This document shows positions 18,838-27,484 of a stretch of DNA of 64,000 bases, in pieces. This DNA comes from Streptomyces sp. ADI95-17. GTDB lineage: Bacteria > Actinomycetota > Actinomycetes > Streptomycetales > Streptomycetaceae. The stretch covers positions 812,852-876,851 of the forward strand of contig NZ_ML123044.1 in assembly GCF_003846175.1 (NCBI RefSeq), written 5' to 3'. Made by a program: the position numbers and the translations under genes. The notes beneath the pieces are model-generated. The model searched no databases and was not told the DNA's origin. It saw nothing but the letters and a program-made list of their open reading frames with translations. Each line of letters opens with the position of its first letter. Positions within the stretch are counted from its first letter, which is position 1.

Positions 18838-20955
18838 GTGACGCCGCCCGTGAGCCGTACCCGGATATCCATACCGGGCCGGGCCCTGCTCACCGTACTG
18901 ACGGCGGTGTGCTGGCTGGCCCTCCCCGCAGCGCTGACCGCCCGCGCCGACGATCCCGTCACGCTGTCCCGGGACGGTCAGATCACCGACAAGGTGGGGG
19001 CGCTCGGAGACCGCAGGGACCAGGTGCGCTCGGCACTCGACCGGCTGTACGCGGACCGCCGTGTACAGCTCTTCGTCGTGTACGTACGGGACTTCTCCGG
19101 CCGGTCCGCGCAGAGCTGGGCCGATGCGACGGCCGACCGCAACGGCCTCGGCCGCGACGACGTCCTGCTCGCGGTCGCCACCCACGACCGGCAGTACGCG
19201 TACACCGTCGAGCAGGGCTCCCGCCTGACCGACTCCCAGCTCCAGGACGTGGCGAGCACCGCGATCGAGCCTGCGCTCAGGGAGCACGACTGGGCCGGCG
19301 CGGCGATCGGCGCGGCGGACGGGTACTCCGCCGTACTGGCGGGCAGGCCCGTGCCCACCCCGGCCGTCACTCCCGGCGCCGCCGATCCCGGCGGCGGCTC
19401 CGGCGGTACCAGCACCGGGGACCTGATTCTTCCGGTGGTCGTCGTCGGCGGGGCCGCCGCGGCGGCCGGCTACGCGTACACCCGGCGCAGGCGGCGCGCC
19501 ACGACCCGCACCACGCCCGGCGCGAAGGGCTGGGGCCCGGCCTCGCCCGGCGGGGCGCCCGAGCCGGCGCCGCTGCCGGAGCTCGACGCCCGCGCGAAGG
19601 AGGCACTGGTGGACACCGATGACGCGGTGCGCACCAGCGAGGAGGAACTGGGTTTCGCCACCGCCCAGTTCGGCGAGGAGGCCGCGGCCCCGTTCACGGA
19701 GGCCGTCGGGTACGCGAAGGGCGAGCTGACGGCCGCGTTCCGGCTGCGGCAGCAGCTGGACGACGCCTTTCCCGAGGACGAGCCGACCAGGCGCCGGATG
19801 CTGGACGAGATCATCAGCCGCTGCGCGGACGCGGGCGGCCGGCTGGACGCCGTGTCCGAGGACTTCGACCGGCTGCGTGCCCTGGAGGCCGACGCTCCGC
19901 GGGCCCTGGCCACGGCCGAGGCCGCGTTCCGGGCTCTCGCCGGTCGGGTCGCGGCGGCCGAGGCCACCCTGGCCACGATGCGCGAGGAGTACGCGGAGTC
20001 GGCCTTCGCGGCGGTCGCCGGCGACATCGAGCAGGCCAAGGACCGGCTGGTCTTCGCCACGTCGAGCCTCAACCGGGGACGGCAGTCGGTGGACAGCGCC
20101 AGCAACTCGGCGGCGGCGGTGTACATCCGGGCCACCGAGGGCGCCGTCGACCAGGCGACCACCCTCGTGGACGCGGTGGAGCGGCGCAGCCGGGAACTCT
20201 CGGAGGCGGCGGGGCGGCTGCCCGCCGCCCTCACCGAGACGGAGACCGATCTGGCCGATGCGGGCGGGCTGCTGGAGGGTGCCGGGGACGGTGCGCCGAC
20301 CGCGGACCTGCGGGGCCGGATCGCCCGCGCGAAGTCGGTGATCGGCGATGTGCGGGCCCAGACGCAGGCCGGCCCGTACGACCCGATCGACGCGCTGCGC
20401 AGGGTGGAGGAGGCCGACGCGGCGCTGGACGCGGCGCTGGCCGGAGTCCGCGAGCGGGAGCAGGGCGACCGGCGGGCGCTGTCGCTCCTGGACGGTGCGG
20501 TGCTCACCGCGCGTTCGGCGATCGCCGCGGCGGCCGACTTCATCACCACGAACCGGGGGGCGGTGGGCAGCCAGGCCCGGACCCGGCTGGCGGAGGCCCA
20601 GCGGCGGCTGGACCGGTCCCGAGAGCTGGCCGGGTCGAAGGATCCGCAGGGGGCGCTGGCCGAGGCGCAGCAGGCGGATTCGCTGGCGGGTCAGGCCCGG
20701 AGCCTGGCCGAACAGGACGTGCGCTCGTACGGGAACCGGAACGGTCCGGGCGGTGCGCGGGGAACGGGCGGCGGCGTCGGCGGCGCGGTGCTCGGCGGCA
20801 TCATCCTCGGCGGCCTGCTGGGCGGCGGGGGGACGCGGGGTGGCGGCGTGTACGGCGGAGGGTTCGGTGGCGGGGGACACGGAGGGGCCGCCGGGCCGGG
20901 CAGCTTCGGCGGCGGGGGGACCCGCGGCCGCCGCGGGGGCGGCGGCCGTTTCTGA
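18838..20955 (+). CDS. TPM-domain membrane protein with coiled-coil region
   Basis: The 705-residue product has a signal peptide (to about residue 38) and an N-terminal TPM domain (about 45-180: ITDKVGALGDRRDQVRSAL, VQLFVVYVRDFSG). A linker, one membrane helix near 205-225 with a basic stop sequence, and a long Ala/Glu-rich helical region (about 250-650) follow. The C-terminus is a Gly-rich tail with GGGVYGGGFGGGGHGG. TPM-domain proteins of this layout are common in actinobacteria and of uncertain function. The PspA gene is 90 bp downstream on the same strand, so the pair probably serves membrane maintenance. The GTG at 18838 gives the best signal peptide; GTG 18808 is an alternative. Confidence 0.85.
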   Translation: MTPPVSRTRISIPGRALLTVLTAVCWLALPAALTARADDPVTLSRDGQITDKVGALGDRRDQVRSALDRLYADRRVQLFVVYVRDFSGRSAQSWADATADRNGLGRDDVLLAVATHDRQYAYTVEQGSRLTDSQLQDVASTAIEPALREHDWAGAAIGAADGYSAVLAGRPVPTPAVTPGAADPGGGSGGTSTGDLILPVVVVGGAAAAAGYAYTRRRRRATTRTTPGAKGWGPASPGGAPEPAPLPELDARAKEALVDTDDAVRTSEEELGFATAQFGEEAAAPFTEAVGYAKGELTAAFRLRQQLDDAFPEDEPTRRRMLDEIISRCADAGGRLDAVSEDFDRLRALEADAPRALATAEAAFRALAGRVAAAEATLATMREEYAESAFAAVAGDIEQAKDRLVFATSSLNRGRQSVDSASNSAAAVYIRATEGAVDQATTLVDAVERRSRELSEAAGRLPAALTETETDLADAGGLLEGAGDGAPTADLRGRIARAKSVIGDVRAQTQAGPYDPIDALRRVEEADAALDAALAGVREREQGDRRALSLLDGAVLTARSAIAAAADFITTNRGAVGSQARTRLAEAQRRLDRSRELAGSKDPQGALAEAQQADSLAGQARSLAEQDVRSYGNRNGPGGARGTGGGVGGAVLGGIILGGLLGGGGTRGGGVYGGGFGGGGHGGAAGPGSFGGGGTRGRRGGGGRF

Positions 20956-21045
20956 GCCGGCCGGGGGGAGACGGCACAAGGCCTCGCTCGCAGCTTCATC
21001 GACAGGGATTCACCCGGGGAACCGCACTCGTACAAGGAGAGGTCC

Positions 21046-21756
21046 ATGACCAAGCAGACCATTCTCGGCCGCGTCACCCAGTTGGCGAAGGCCAACATCA
21101 ACGCGCTGCTCGATCAGGCCGAGGATCCGCAGAAGATGCTGGACCAGCTGATCCGCGAGTACACGGCCAACATCTCGGAGGCCGAGCAGGCGGTCGCCAC
21201 GACCATCGGCAATCTGCGGCTGATGGAACAGGACCACCAGGAGGATGTGGACGCGGCGAAGGAGTGGGGCGGCAAGGCGCTCGCCGCGAGCCGCAAGGCC
21301 GACGAGCTGCGGGCGGCCGGGTCGGCGGCGGAGGCGGACAAGTTCGACAACCTGGCCAAGGTGGCGCTCGGCCGTCAGCTGCGCTCGGAGAAGGAGGCGC
21401 GGGCGGCGGAGCCGACCATCGCCTCGCAGACCGAGGTGGTGGACCGGCTGAAGTCGGGCCTGGACCAGATGAAGACCAAGCTGTCGGAGCTGAAGGCCAA
21501 GCGGGACGAGCTGGTGGCCCGCGCCAAGTCCGCCGAGGCGCAGAACCGGATGATGGACTCCGTCAAGAGCATCGATGTGCTCGACCCGACCAGTGAGCTC
21601 AGCCGGTTCGAGGACAAGGTGCGGCGCGAGGAGGCGAAGGCGCTGGGCAAGCAGGAGCTGGCCGCTTCGTCCCTGGACGCCCAGTTCGAGCAGCTGGACA
21701 GCCTGGGCGACAGCGCCGAGGTCGAGGCCCGGCTGGCCGCGCTGAAGGCGGCCTGA
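21046..21756 (+). CDS. pspA: PspA/IM30 family membrane-stress protein
   Basis: The 236-residue protein is almost wholly helical and matches PspA/IM30 from start to end. It has the amphipathic N-terminal helix TILGRVTQLAKANINALLDQ, then DPQKMLDQLIREY, and long coiled coils rich in Glu, Lys and Ala. Such proteins form rods or rings on the inner membrane face that stabilise damaged membranes. CAAGGAGAGG upstream of the ATG sets the start. It follows the TPM-domain gene after 90 bp and is probably co-transcribed. Confidence 0.93.
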   Translation: MTKQTILGRVTQLAKANINALLDQAEDPQKMLDQLIREYTANISEAEQAVATTIGNLRLMEQDHQEDVDAAKEWGGKALAASRKADELRAAGSAAEADKFDNLAKVALGRQLRSEKEARAAEPTIASQTEVVDRLKSGLDQMKTKLSELKAKRDELVARAKSAEAQNRMMDSVKSIDVLDPTSELSRFEDKVRREEAKALGKQELAASSLDAQFEQLDSLGDSAEVEARLAALKAA

Positions 21757-21775
21757 AAGCGGCCCGGCAGCCGGG

Positions 21776-24340
21776 TCAGTACATGCTCAGCAGCTGGTCG
21801 ACCGAGAGCTCGGCGGCCGGCTCGCCGTCCGGCAGGGCCAGTTCGAACCAGACGGTCTTGCCGCGCGGGGTCCGCCTCGATCCCCAGGCCACGCTCAGCA
21901 GCCCGACCAGCTGGAGCCCGCGCCCGCCCTCGTCGGTGTCGCGGGCCCGCCGTCGCCGGGGCTGGACGAGCCCGGCGTCCCACACCTCGCAGACGAGGGT
22001 GCGGTCGCGCAGCAGTCTGAGCCGGATCTCGCCCTCCCCGTACCGCAGGGCGTTGGTGACCAGCTCGCTGACCAGCAGTTCGGTGGTGTCCACCAGATCG
22101 TCCAGGCCCCAGGCGAGCAGCCGGCCACGGGCCAGTTCGCGGGCGCGGCCCACGGAGCGGGGTTCGCGGGGCAGCCGCCAGTCGCCGACCGCGTCGGCCG
22201 GCAGCCCCTGGATACGGGCCACCAGCAGGGCGATGTCGTCCTCGCCGTGTCCGGTGTCGAGGGTGGTCAGTACGTGGTCGCAGACGTCCTCGATCGGCCG
22301 TTCCGGTTCGACGAGCGCGGCGCGCAGGGCTTGGAGACCTTCGTCGAGCGGGTGGTCGCGTGACTCGACGAGCCCGTCCGTGTAGAGGGCGAGCAGGGAG
22401 CCCTCCTTCAGCTCGACCTCGACCTCCTCGAAGGGTTCGCCGCCGACGCCGAGCGGCATGCCGGGCGGCACGTCGAGCAGCAGGGCGGCCTCGCCGGGTT
22501 CGACGACGGCGGGCGGGAGGTGGCCCGCGTTGGCGAAGGTGCAGCGCCGGGTGACCGGGTCGTAGACCGCGTACACGCAGGTCGCCAGGTAGACCTCGGA
22601 GAGATCCGCCTCCCGGGACTTGTGGGCGGCCCGCGAGGGCCACTGGGTGCCGCCGCCGGAGGCGTTGGAGCCGCCGGGTGTGCCGAGTCCGCGGGCGACC
22701 TCGTCGAGCGCGGAGAGCACCTCGGCAGGTTCCAGGTCCAGCAGGGCCAGGGTCCGTACGGCGGTGCGCAGTTCGCCCATCGCGACGGCGGCCCGCAGTC
22801 CGCGGCCCATGACGTCGCCGACGACGAGAGCGGTGCGGTGGCCGGGGAGTTCGATCACGTCGAACCAGTCGCCGCCCACCTCGGTGGCCGTGTTGCCGGG
22901 CAGGTAGCGGCAGGCGATGTCGAGGCCTGCGGCCACCGGGTCGCCGGGCGGCAGCAGGCTGCGCTGGAGGATCAGCGCGCGTTCGTGCTCGCGCCGGTAG
23001 AGGCGGGCGTTGTCGATGCAGACCGCGGCGCGGGCGGCGAGTTCGGTGGCCAGGGCCCGGTCCCGCTCGCCGAAGGGTTCGCTGCCCTTGGTGCGGGAGA
23101 ACTGCACGAGACCGACCACCGTGTCGTGGGCGACCATCGGTACGGCGAGCGTGGACTGCACGAAGCCCCGGTCGTCGCCGGGCACGTCCTCGACGTGGCC
23201 GGTGCGCAACGCGATGGCGCACGGTGAGTTGAACGAGAACCGGTGTACGGAGCCGAGCTCGGGCGAGCCGGTCTCCGCGGCGGTGTCGGGCAGGGCGTCC
23301 GCCACCGCGCTGGCCAGGGCGACGCGGCGCAGTTCGGCGGAGCCGCCGACGGATACCTGACGGAGCGAGTCCCAGCTGCCGGGCGGCGCGTCGTCGCCGG
23401 TGAGCAGCCCCTGATAGAGGTCGACGGAGGCGAGGTCGCAGAAGCCGGGCACGGCGACGTCGAGGAGTTCGCGGGCGGTGGTCTCCAGGTCCAGGGAGTT
23501 GCCGATCCGGGCGCCGGCCTCGTTGAGCAGCGCGAGGTTGCGGCGGGCGCTGGCGGCCTCGCGGGCGGCGATGTGCCTGCGGGTGACATCGGTGGCCAGC
23601 CCGGCGACGCCGATGGGGCGGCCGGATCCGCTGTGCACGCGGTAGAGGTTCATGGACCAGTGGCGGCTGCCGGGTTCGCCGGGTGCGGTGCCGACTATCC
23701 GGAGATCGGTGACGGACGTTCCGGTCGCCAGTACGCGTTCGATGGTGGCGGTGAGCCGGTCGGCCTCGGAGCCGGAGAGATAGTCCTCGACGGTGCGGCC
23801 GCGGTGGTCCTCGGCCCGGCCGCCGAAGACGGTGGCGAAGCGCTGGTTGGCGCGGATCACCGCGAGGTCGGTACCGAACAGCACGAAGCCGAAGGGAGAT
23901 TGGCCAAATATTGCCTGTGACGCGGCGAGGTCCGTCTCGATGTGGCGCAGTGCCCGGACGTCCACGACGATGCAGAGCGCGGCCCGTTCCCCGCCGGCCG
24001 TCTCGCTCGGCATCACATAGATCTCGGCAAGCCCCTGCACCGCCTCCTCGCCGGGTATCCGGAAGGGGACGAGGCCCGTCCACTCCCGGCCGTCGAGGAT
24101 CTCGCCGACCGTGCGGCGGCCGTCCGTACGCAGTTCGGCGGGCAGGAATGCCTCGACCGGGTCCATGCCCACCGCTCTGTCCGCGGCAATGCCGAAGAGG
24201 CCGGCGGCCCGGCGGCTCCACTGCTCGATCAGGCCATCGGGGCCGATCGAGAAGGAGGCGACCCTGATGTAGTCGTAGATCGAGCCAGGCGGGCTGCTCT
24301 GCCACACGATGTCGCCCGCTGTCCCAGGTATTTCGCTCAC
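21776..24340 (-). CDS. PAS-PAS-GAF-PP2C(SpoIIE)-HATPase regulatory phosphatase
   Basis: The 854-residue protein has two PAS domains (about 20-130 and 140-265) and a GAF domain (about 280-460). A SpoIIE-type PP2C phosphatase follows (about 480-710: GGDWFDVIELPG, VVGDVMGRGLRAAV, LALYTDGLVESRD, DDIALLVARI). The C-terminus is an anti-sigma-type HATPase (about 720-850: ELLVSELVTNALRYG, DEGGRGLQLVGL). It should sense a signal, dephosphorylate an anti-sigma antagonist and bind or phosphorylate a partner through the ATPase domain. The GTG start at 24340 has GGAGGGG upstream. A separate HATPase gene lies 158 bp upstream on the same strand. No STAS-domain antagonist gene is in the window, so the partner is elsewhere. 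Confidence 0.93.
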   Translation of the reverse strand: MSEIPGTAGDIVWQSSPPGSIYDYIRVASFSIGPDGLIEQWSRRAAGLFGIAADRAVGMDPVEAFLPAELRTDGRRTVGEILDGREWTGLVPFRIPGEEAVQGLAEIYVMPSETAGGERAALCIVVDVRALRHIETDLAASQAIFGQSPFGFVLFGTDLAVIRANQRFATVFGGRAEDHRGRTVEDYLSGSEADRLTATIERVLATGTSVTDLRIVGTAPGEPGSRHWSMNLYRVHSGSGRPIGVAGLATDVTRRHIAAREAASARRNLALLNEAGARIGNSLDLETTARELLDVAVPGFCDLASVDLYQGLLTGDDAPPGSWDSLRQVSVGGSAELRRVALASAVADALPDTAAETGSPELGSVHRFSFNSPCAIALRTGHVEDVPGDDRGFVQSTLAVPMVAHDTVVGLVQFSRTKGSEPFGERDRALATELAARAAVCIDNARLYRREHERALILQRSLLPPGDPVAAGLDIACRYLPGNTATEVGGDWFDVIELPGHRTALVVGDVMGRGLRAAVAMGELRTAVRTLALLDLEPAEVLSALDEVARGLGTPGGSNASGGGTQWPSRAAHKSREADLSEVYLATCVYAVYDPVTRRCTFANAGHLPPAVVEPGEAALLLDVPPGMPLGVGGEPFEEVEVELKEGSLLALYTDGLVESRDHPLDEGLQALRAALVEPERPIEDVCDHVLTTLDTGHGEDDIALLVARIQGLPADAVGDWRLPREPRSVGRARELARGRLLAWGLDDLVDTTELLVSELVTNALRYGEGEIRLRLLRDRTLVCEVWDAGLVQPRRRRARDTDEGGRGLQLVGLLSVAWGSRRTPRGKTVWFELALPDGEPAAELSVDQLLSMY

Positions 24341-24498
24341 GCGACCGTCCCCTCCAGCTCACACACCGGACCGGTCATGCCCGCAGTATTCAGCACTCCG
24401 GCCCCAACCGACACGGCGTTCACGATCACAGCACGGTCTCAGTCCCTTTCAGCCAGCTTCTGGCCGACCCGGTGATCGCTGTCCGTCCCACCCCACTC

Positions 24499-24918
24499 CT
24501 AACCAGGCAGGGCCAGCTCGAACCACACGGTCTTGCCGGTCTTTCCGCGCCGGGTCCCCCAGCGGCGGGCGGAACACGCCACCAGCTGCAGCCCTCTGCC
24601 CCCTTCGTCCTCCGGTCCCGCCATACGCTCGGTGGGCGGATCCGGAAGCGGATCGGAGACTTCCACGAGCAGTCCAGGATGGGCGGAGGGGCCGTCACCG
24701 TTGAGATGAGGGCGTACCAGACGCACGCCGATGGGCCCAGATGTATAGCGCATCGAGTTGGTGACCAACTCGCTGACCAGCAGAACCGTCACATCCCCGA
24801 CCGCCGCGTCGAGCCCCCAGGCGCTCAACGCCCCGTGGACCGCATGCCGCGCGGACCGCACGGCGCCCGGCTCAGCCGGAAAGGTCCACTCGGCGCAGTC
24901 GCCTTCACTGTCGATCAC
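24499..24918 (-). CDS. Anti-sigma-factor-type ATP-binding protein (HATPase_c)
   Basis: The 139-residue product is a stand-alone RsbW-like ATPase domain: the N-box VSELVTNSMRYTSGPI, the G1 region LLVEVSD, the G2 motif DEGGRGLQLV, and the C-terminal KTGKTVWFELALPG. Proteins of this type bind ATP and act as anti-sigma factors or serine kinases for STAS antagonists. The GTG at 24918 has GGGAAG upstream at good spacing; an ATG at 24978 in frame is less likely. The gene lies directly upstream of the large phosphatase gene on the same strand, suggesting functional linkage. Confidence 0.85.
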   Translation of the reverse strand: MIDSEGDCAEWTFPAEPGAVRSARHAVHGALSAWGLDAAVGDVTVLLVSELVTNSMRYTSGPIGVRLVRPHLNGDGPSAHPGLLVEVSDPLPDPPTERMAGPEDEGGRGLQLVACSARRWGTRRGKTGKTVWFELALPG

Positions 24919-25229
24919 GCCGATCACTTCCCAAGACCAGCAGCGGGGAACACCCTGTTTACAAGGGTCATTCAGCACATACCCGATATTCGGGTTGAAC
25001 TACCGCCAGGATCGACACGTGGGGCGTACGGGTGTATGGCCGCGCGCACGAACAGATGTGCCCGGGTAGAAGGGGCGCACGAGGCCACGGTCACGCGCTG
25101 CCGCCTTGGCGCCTGCCCCGGTCGACCACCCCCGGCGCCCCCGCGTACGGGCCAACTCCCGCACGGCTTCCGCCCTGTTCGGGCCGCCGGCGCGAACGGG
25201 TGAGACAGAACGGCGCGGGGCAGGGTGGC
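24919..25229. other. Intergenic stretch between HATPase and Nudix genes
   Basis: About 310 bp with no supported gene. The first 100 bp are comparatively A/T-rich and are probably the promoter of the minus-strand HATPase gene. The rest shows only Arg/Gly-rich spurious frames and no strong hairpin. Confidence 0.4.
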
Positions 25230-25631
25230 TCAGGCCAGCGCGCCCGAGGCCTTGAGGTCGTCGAAGAGCAGTTGGTCGACCGGAGGGACGAGCGGGCGGT
25301 CGGCGTAGGAGAACCACGCCATCTCCTCGATCTCGCTGCTGACGGTCAGCGTCCCCCGGTACTCGCCGGCGTAACAGCTCATGCGCACGACCACGCCGTC
25401 CGGATGGCCGTGCGCCTGCGCCTCGTACGTACCCATGTGGGACACCGTCGCGGGGAGGATGGCCACGGCCAGCTCCTCCTCGACCTCGCGCAGCAGGGTC
25501 TGCAGGTCGGTCTCCCGGCCCTCCCGCTTGCCGCCGGGGATGTAGAAGACGTCCTTCCCCCTCGGTCGCGCGCAGAGAATCCTGCCGTTCTCCACCCGCA
25601 CCCATGCCACCGTGTCGATCAGGACCGACAT
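25230..25631 (-). CDS. Nudix hydrolase
   Basis: The 133-residue protein carries the Nudix box in the form GKREGRE-x7-REVEEELAV (G-x5-E-x7-REUxEE), with Ala in place of the usual Gly near its end. The preceding strand reads ILCARPRGKDVFYIPGG. Such enzymes hydrolyse nucleoside diphosphates linked to another group, and the substrate is not evident. The start at 25631 follows GGCGGAG closely; ATG 25649 is an alternative. No neighbour suggests a pathway. Confidence 0.9.
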   Translation of the reverse strand: MSVLIDTVAWVRVENGRILCARPRGKDVFYIPGGKREGRETDLQTLLREVEEELAVAILPATVSHMGTYEAQAHGHPDGVVVRMSCYAGEYRGTLTVSSEIEEMAWFSYADRPLVPPVDQLLFDDLKASGALA

Positions 25632-25802
25632 CACTCCGCCTTCGTTCATCCGCAACCCGGTCGGACCGACCCTAGCCGGACGGCCGGCGCGGCCGACGGG
25701 CGCGGGCGCAGGCAGCGGCGGGCACAGGCGGCGGCCGGTGAACGCGGGCACGGGTACGCGCCGGAGCGCGATCACCGCCCCGCCGCACTCCTCGCGCTCG
25801 CG

Positions 25803-25985
25803 CTACGGCCGGGCGCTCTGCCCGACGCGCTCCACCCAATAGAGCTGCTCGTGGCCGTGCTCATCGAGCTTGTCGGCGATCTTCTGGGCCTCGCCCTGCG
25901 TGGCATACCTGCCGACGCGATAGCGATTGCCGTTGTCGTCCTGCCTTATCACCAGCCACGGGAGCACGGCACCGCTGTCGCTCAT
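25803..25985 (-). CDS. Small SPOR-like protein
   Basis: The 60-residue product begins MSDSGAVLPWLVIRQDD. Its NRYRVGRYATQGEAQKIADKL-type segment resembles the core of a SPOR (septal peptidoglycan-binding) repeat. There is no signal peptide or membrane helix, which is odd for a SPOR protein, so it may bind something other than peptidoglycan. CGGGAGGG lies six bases upstream of the ATG, which strongly supports translation. The 400-bp gap upstream has an A/T-rich promoter-like part near 26050-26120. Confidence 0.8.
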   Translation of the reverse strand: MSDSGAVLPWLVIRQDDNGNRYRVGRYATQGEAQKIADKLDEHGHEQLYWVERVGQSARP

Positions 25986-26138
25986 CGCGTCCCTCCCGAG
26001 CATTGCGCCCCTCCCTCGAACAGCGTGCACGTCAGTAAAGATCCCCAGGAAACCGCAGTACGCATATGCCTGAGCGTACGCCTGACCTTTACTCAACGGA
26101 TACGTAATTACACAAAGAGATACGGATCCGGCCGACAA

Positions 26139-26270
26139 GAGGGGGCGCACCCGACTGGATGCGCCCCTCCGTGCCCGTAGCGCCGCCATCGACACCGGAA
26201 AGCCCGGCCGGTGCACCGGCCGGGCTTCGGTTCCGCCCTCCGGTGCGCGGACACGGACCGGAGGGCGGAA
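26139..26270. terminator. Three consecutive strong hairpins
   Basis: Three symmetric elements occupy 130 bp: GAGGGGGCGC with GCGCCCCTC (26139-26169, one bulge); a perfect 28-bp palindrome centred on GTGCAC (26200-26227); and a 14-bp perfect stem (26231-26244 with 26257-26270). They lie beyond the 3' end of the minus-strand gntR gene and presumably end its transcript. So many in one place is unusual. Confidence 0.65.
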
Positions 26271-26390
26271 GGCAGGATCGGGACATGACAATCAAATGGG
26301 ACCGGAAATCACCTTCCGGTCACGAGAACCGGCCGGGCATCGGCCCGGAGCCGACGACACCGGACGGCGTCCGCCGCGCACCGGCACCGC

Positions 26391-27143
26391 TCACCTGACC
26401 GGAAGGTGGTACGCGACCCGGTAGCGATCGGCGGGCACCACCACGTCCGCCGTCTCGACCGGGCGGCCCGACGCGTAGTACGTCCGCTCGATGACCATCA
26501 CCACATGCCCCGGCACACCACCGAGCGCCAGGAGCTCCTCCGCCAGCCCCGGACGCGCACCGACCTGCTCGGCCACGTTGTCCACGACGACGTCGATCGC
26601 GGCCATCCGCTCGACCACCCCGCAGCCGCCCAACGGACCCTCCTCCGGCAGCATCACCGGCGTACGCCCCGTCACGGCGAGCGGCTCCCAGGAGGTGGAG
26701 AGCATCATCGGCTCCCCGGCCTCGCGGAAGGTGTACCTCGTCCGCATCACCCGGTCGCCCGGCTCGACACCCAGGCGCTCGGCGATCTCGGCGCTCGCCC
26801 CCTCCTGTTCGCTGCGGGACTCCCACGTCCCGTGCACCCCCTCCGCCGTCTGCTCCTGGCGGAACGGACTGGCGCCGGCCGCGGACCGGTATCCGGAGCG
26901 GGCGATCCGCCGCGGGACCGGGCGCTCGCGCACATAGGTGCCGGAACCGGAACGCCCCTCCACCAGACCCTCGGCCATCAACACCTTTCGCGCCTCCAGC
27001 GCGACGGTGTCCGAGACTCCGTACTCCTCGCGGATACGGGCCTGCGAAGGCAGGCGCGTATGCGGCGGCAGCGAACCGTTGACGATCTTCTCTCGCAGAT
27101 CGCTTGCAACGCGCAGATACGCGGGCTGCTCACCGAAAGTCAC
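26391..27143 (-). CDS. GntR-family regulator, HutC/UTRA subfamily
   Basis: The 250-residue protein has an N-terminal winged helix domain (about 1-75: AYLRVASDLREKIVNGSLPP, then REEYGVSDTVALEARKVLMA). A UTRA ligand-binding domain follows (about 105-245: VMRTRYTFREAGEPMMLSTSW, then GHVVMVIERTYYASGRPVE). The GTG at 27143 is preceded by GGGAG at seven bases. A perfect short palindrome 40 bp upstream may be its operator. No adjacent metabolic gene is on the same strand, so its target and ligand are unknown. Confidence 0.92.
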   Translation of the reverse strand: MTFGEQPAYLRVASDLREKIVNGSLPPHTRLPSQARIREEYGVSDTVALEARKVLMAEGLVEGRSGSGTYVRERPVPRRIARSGYRSAAGASPFRQEQTAEGVHGTWESRSEQEGASAEIAERLGVEPGDRVMRTRYTFREAGEPMMLSTSWEPLAVTGRTPVMLPEEGPLGGCGVVERMAAIDVVVDNVAEQVGARPGLAEELLALGGVPGHVVMVIERTYYASGRPVETADVVVPADRYRVAYHLPVR

Positions 27144-27182
27144 AGGCCACTCCCAACAGGTTGACAGTCTGCAACAGCCTGA

Positions 27183-27197
27183 CAACCGTCGGTTGTG
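27183..27197. promoter_or_regulatory. Putative GntR operator
   Basis: ACAACCG-T-CGGTTGT is a perfect 15-bp palindrome 40-54 bp upstream of the gntR start, in the expected place and size for an autoregulatory GntR site. Confidence 0.5.
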
Positions 27198-27404
27198 AAC
27201 CGCAAGTGCAGGCCAAAGATTCACCCGAAGTGATGATTCACCATGCCCTTGCGCATATCCGGCCGTCGGCCACCAGAGGGTTCTCAGCTCTTCTCACGCC
27301 TCCTCCCCTCGTCCGGTTCACCGCAATCGCGTTCGCCTTCTCCCCCGTAGCGCCGCTCTTCCTCCGCACGGCCACGCTCTTCCCGCAGGGACCCGTACAG
27401 GCGA

Positions 27405-27434
27405 GTGGGGCGGCTGCCGAAGCAGCCGCCCCAC
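27405..27434 (-). terminator. Terminator of the subtilase gene
   Basis: A perfect 13-bp stem (GTGGGGCGGCTGC and its complement) with a CGAA tetraloop lies about 50 bp after the protease stop codon. Confidence 0.85.
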
Positions 27435-27484
27435 AGGCTCAGCACGTCAGGTACGTACGGTTCTCGTCAGAACCGCCGGGGCCG

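Noticed and set aside
26285..26398. Plus-strand 37-codon frame starting MTIKWDRKSPSGHE
   Set aside because: It has a plausible ribosome site but lies within the hairpin-rich region and overlaps the gntR 3' end. Without conservation data it is not called.
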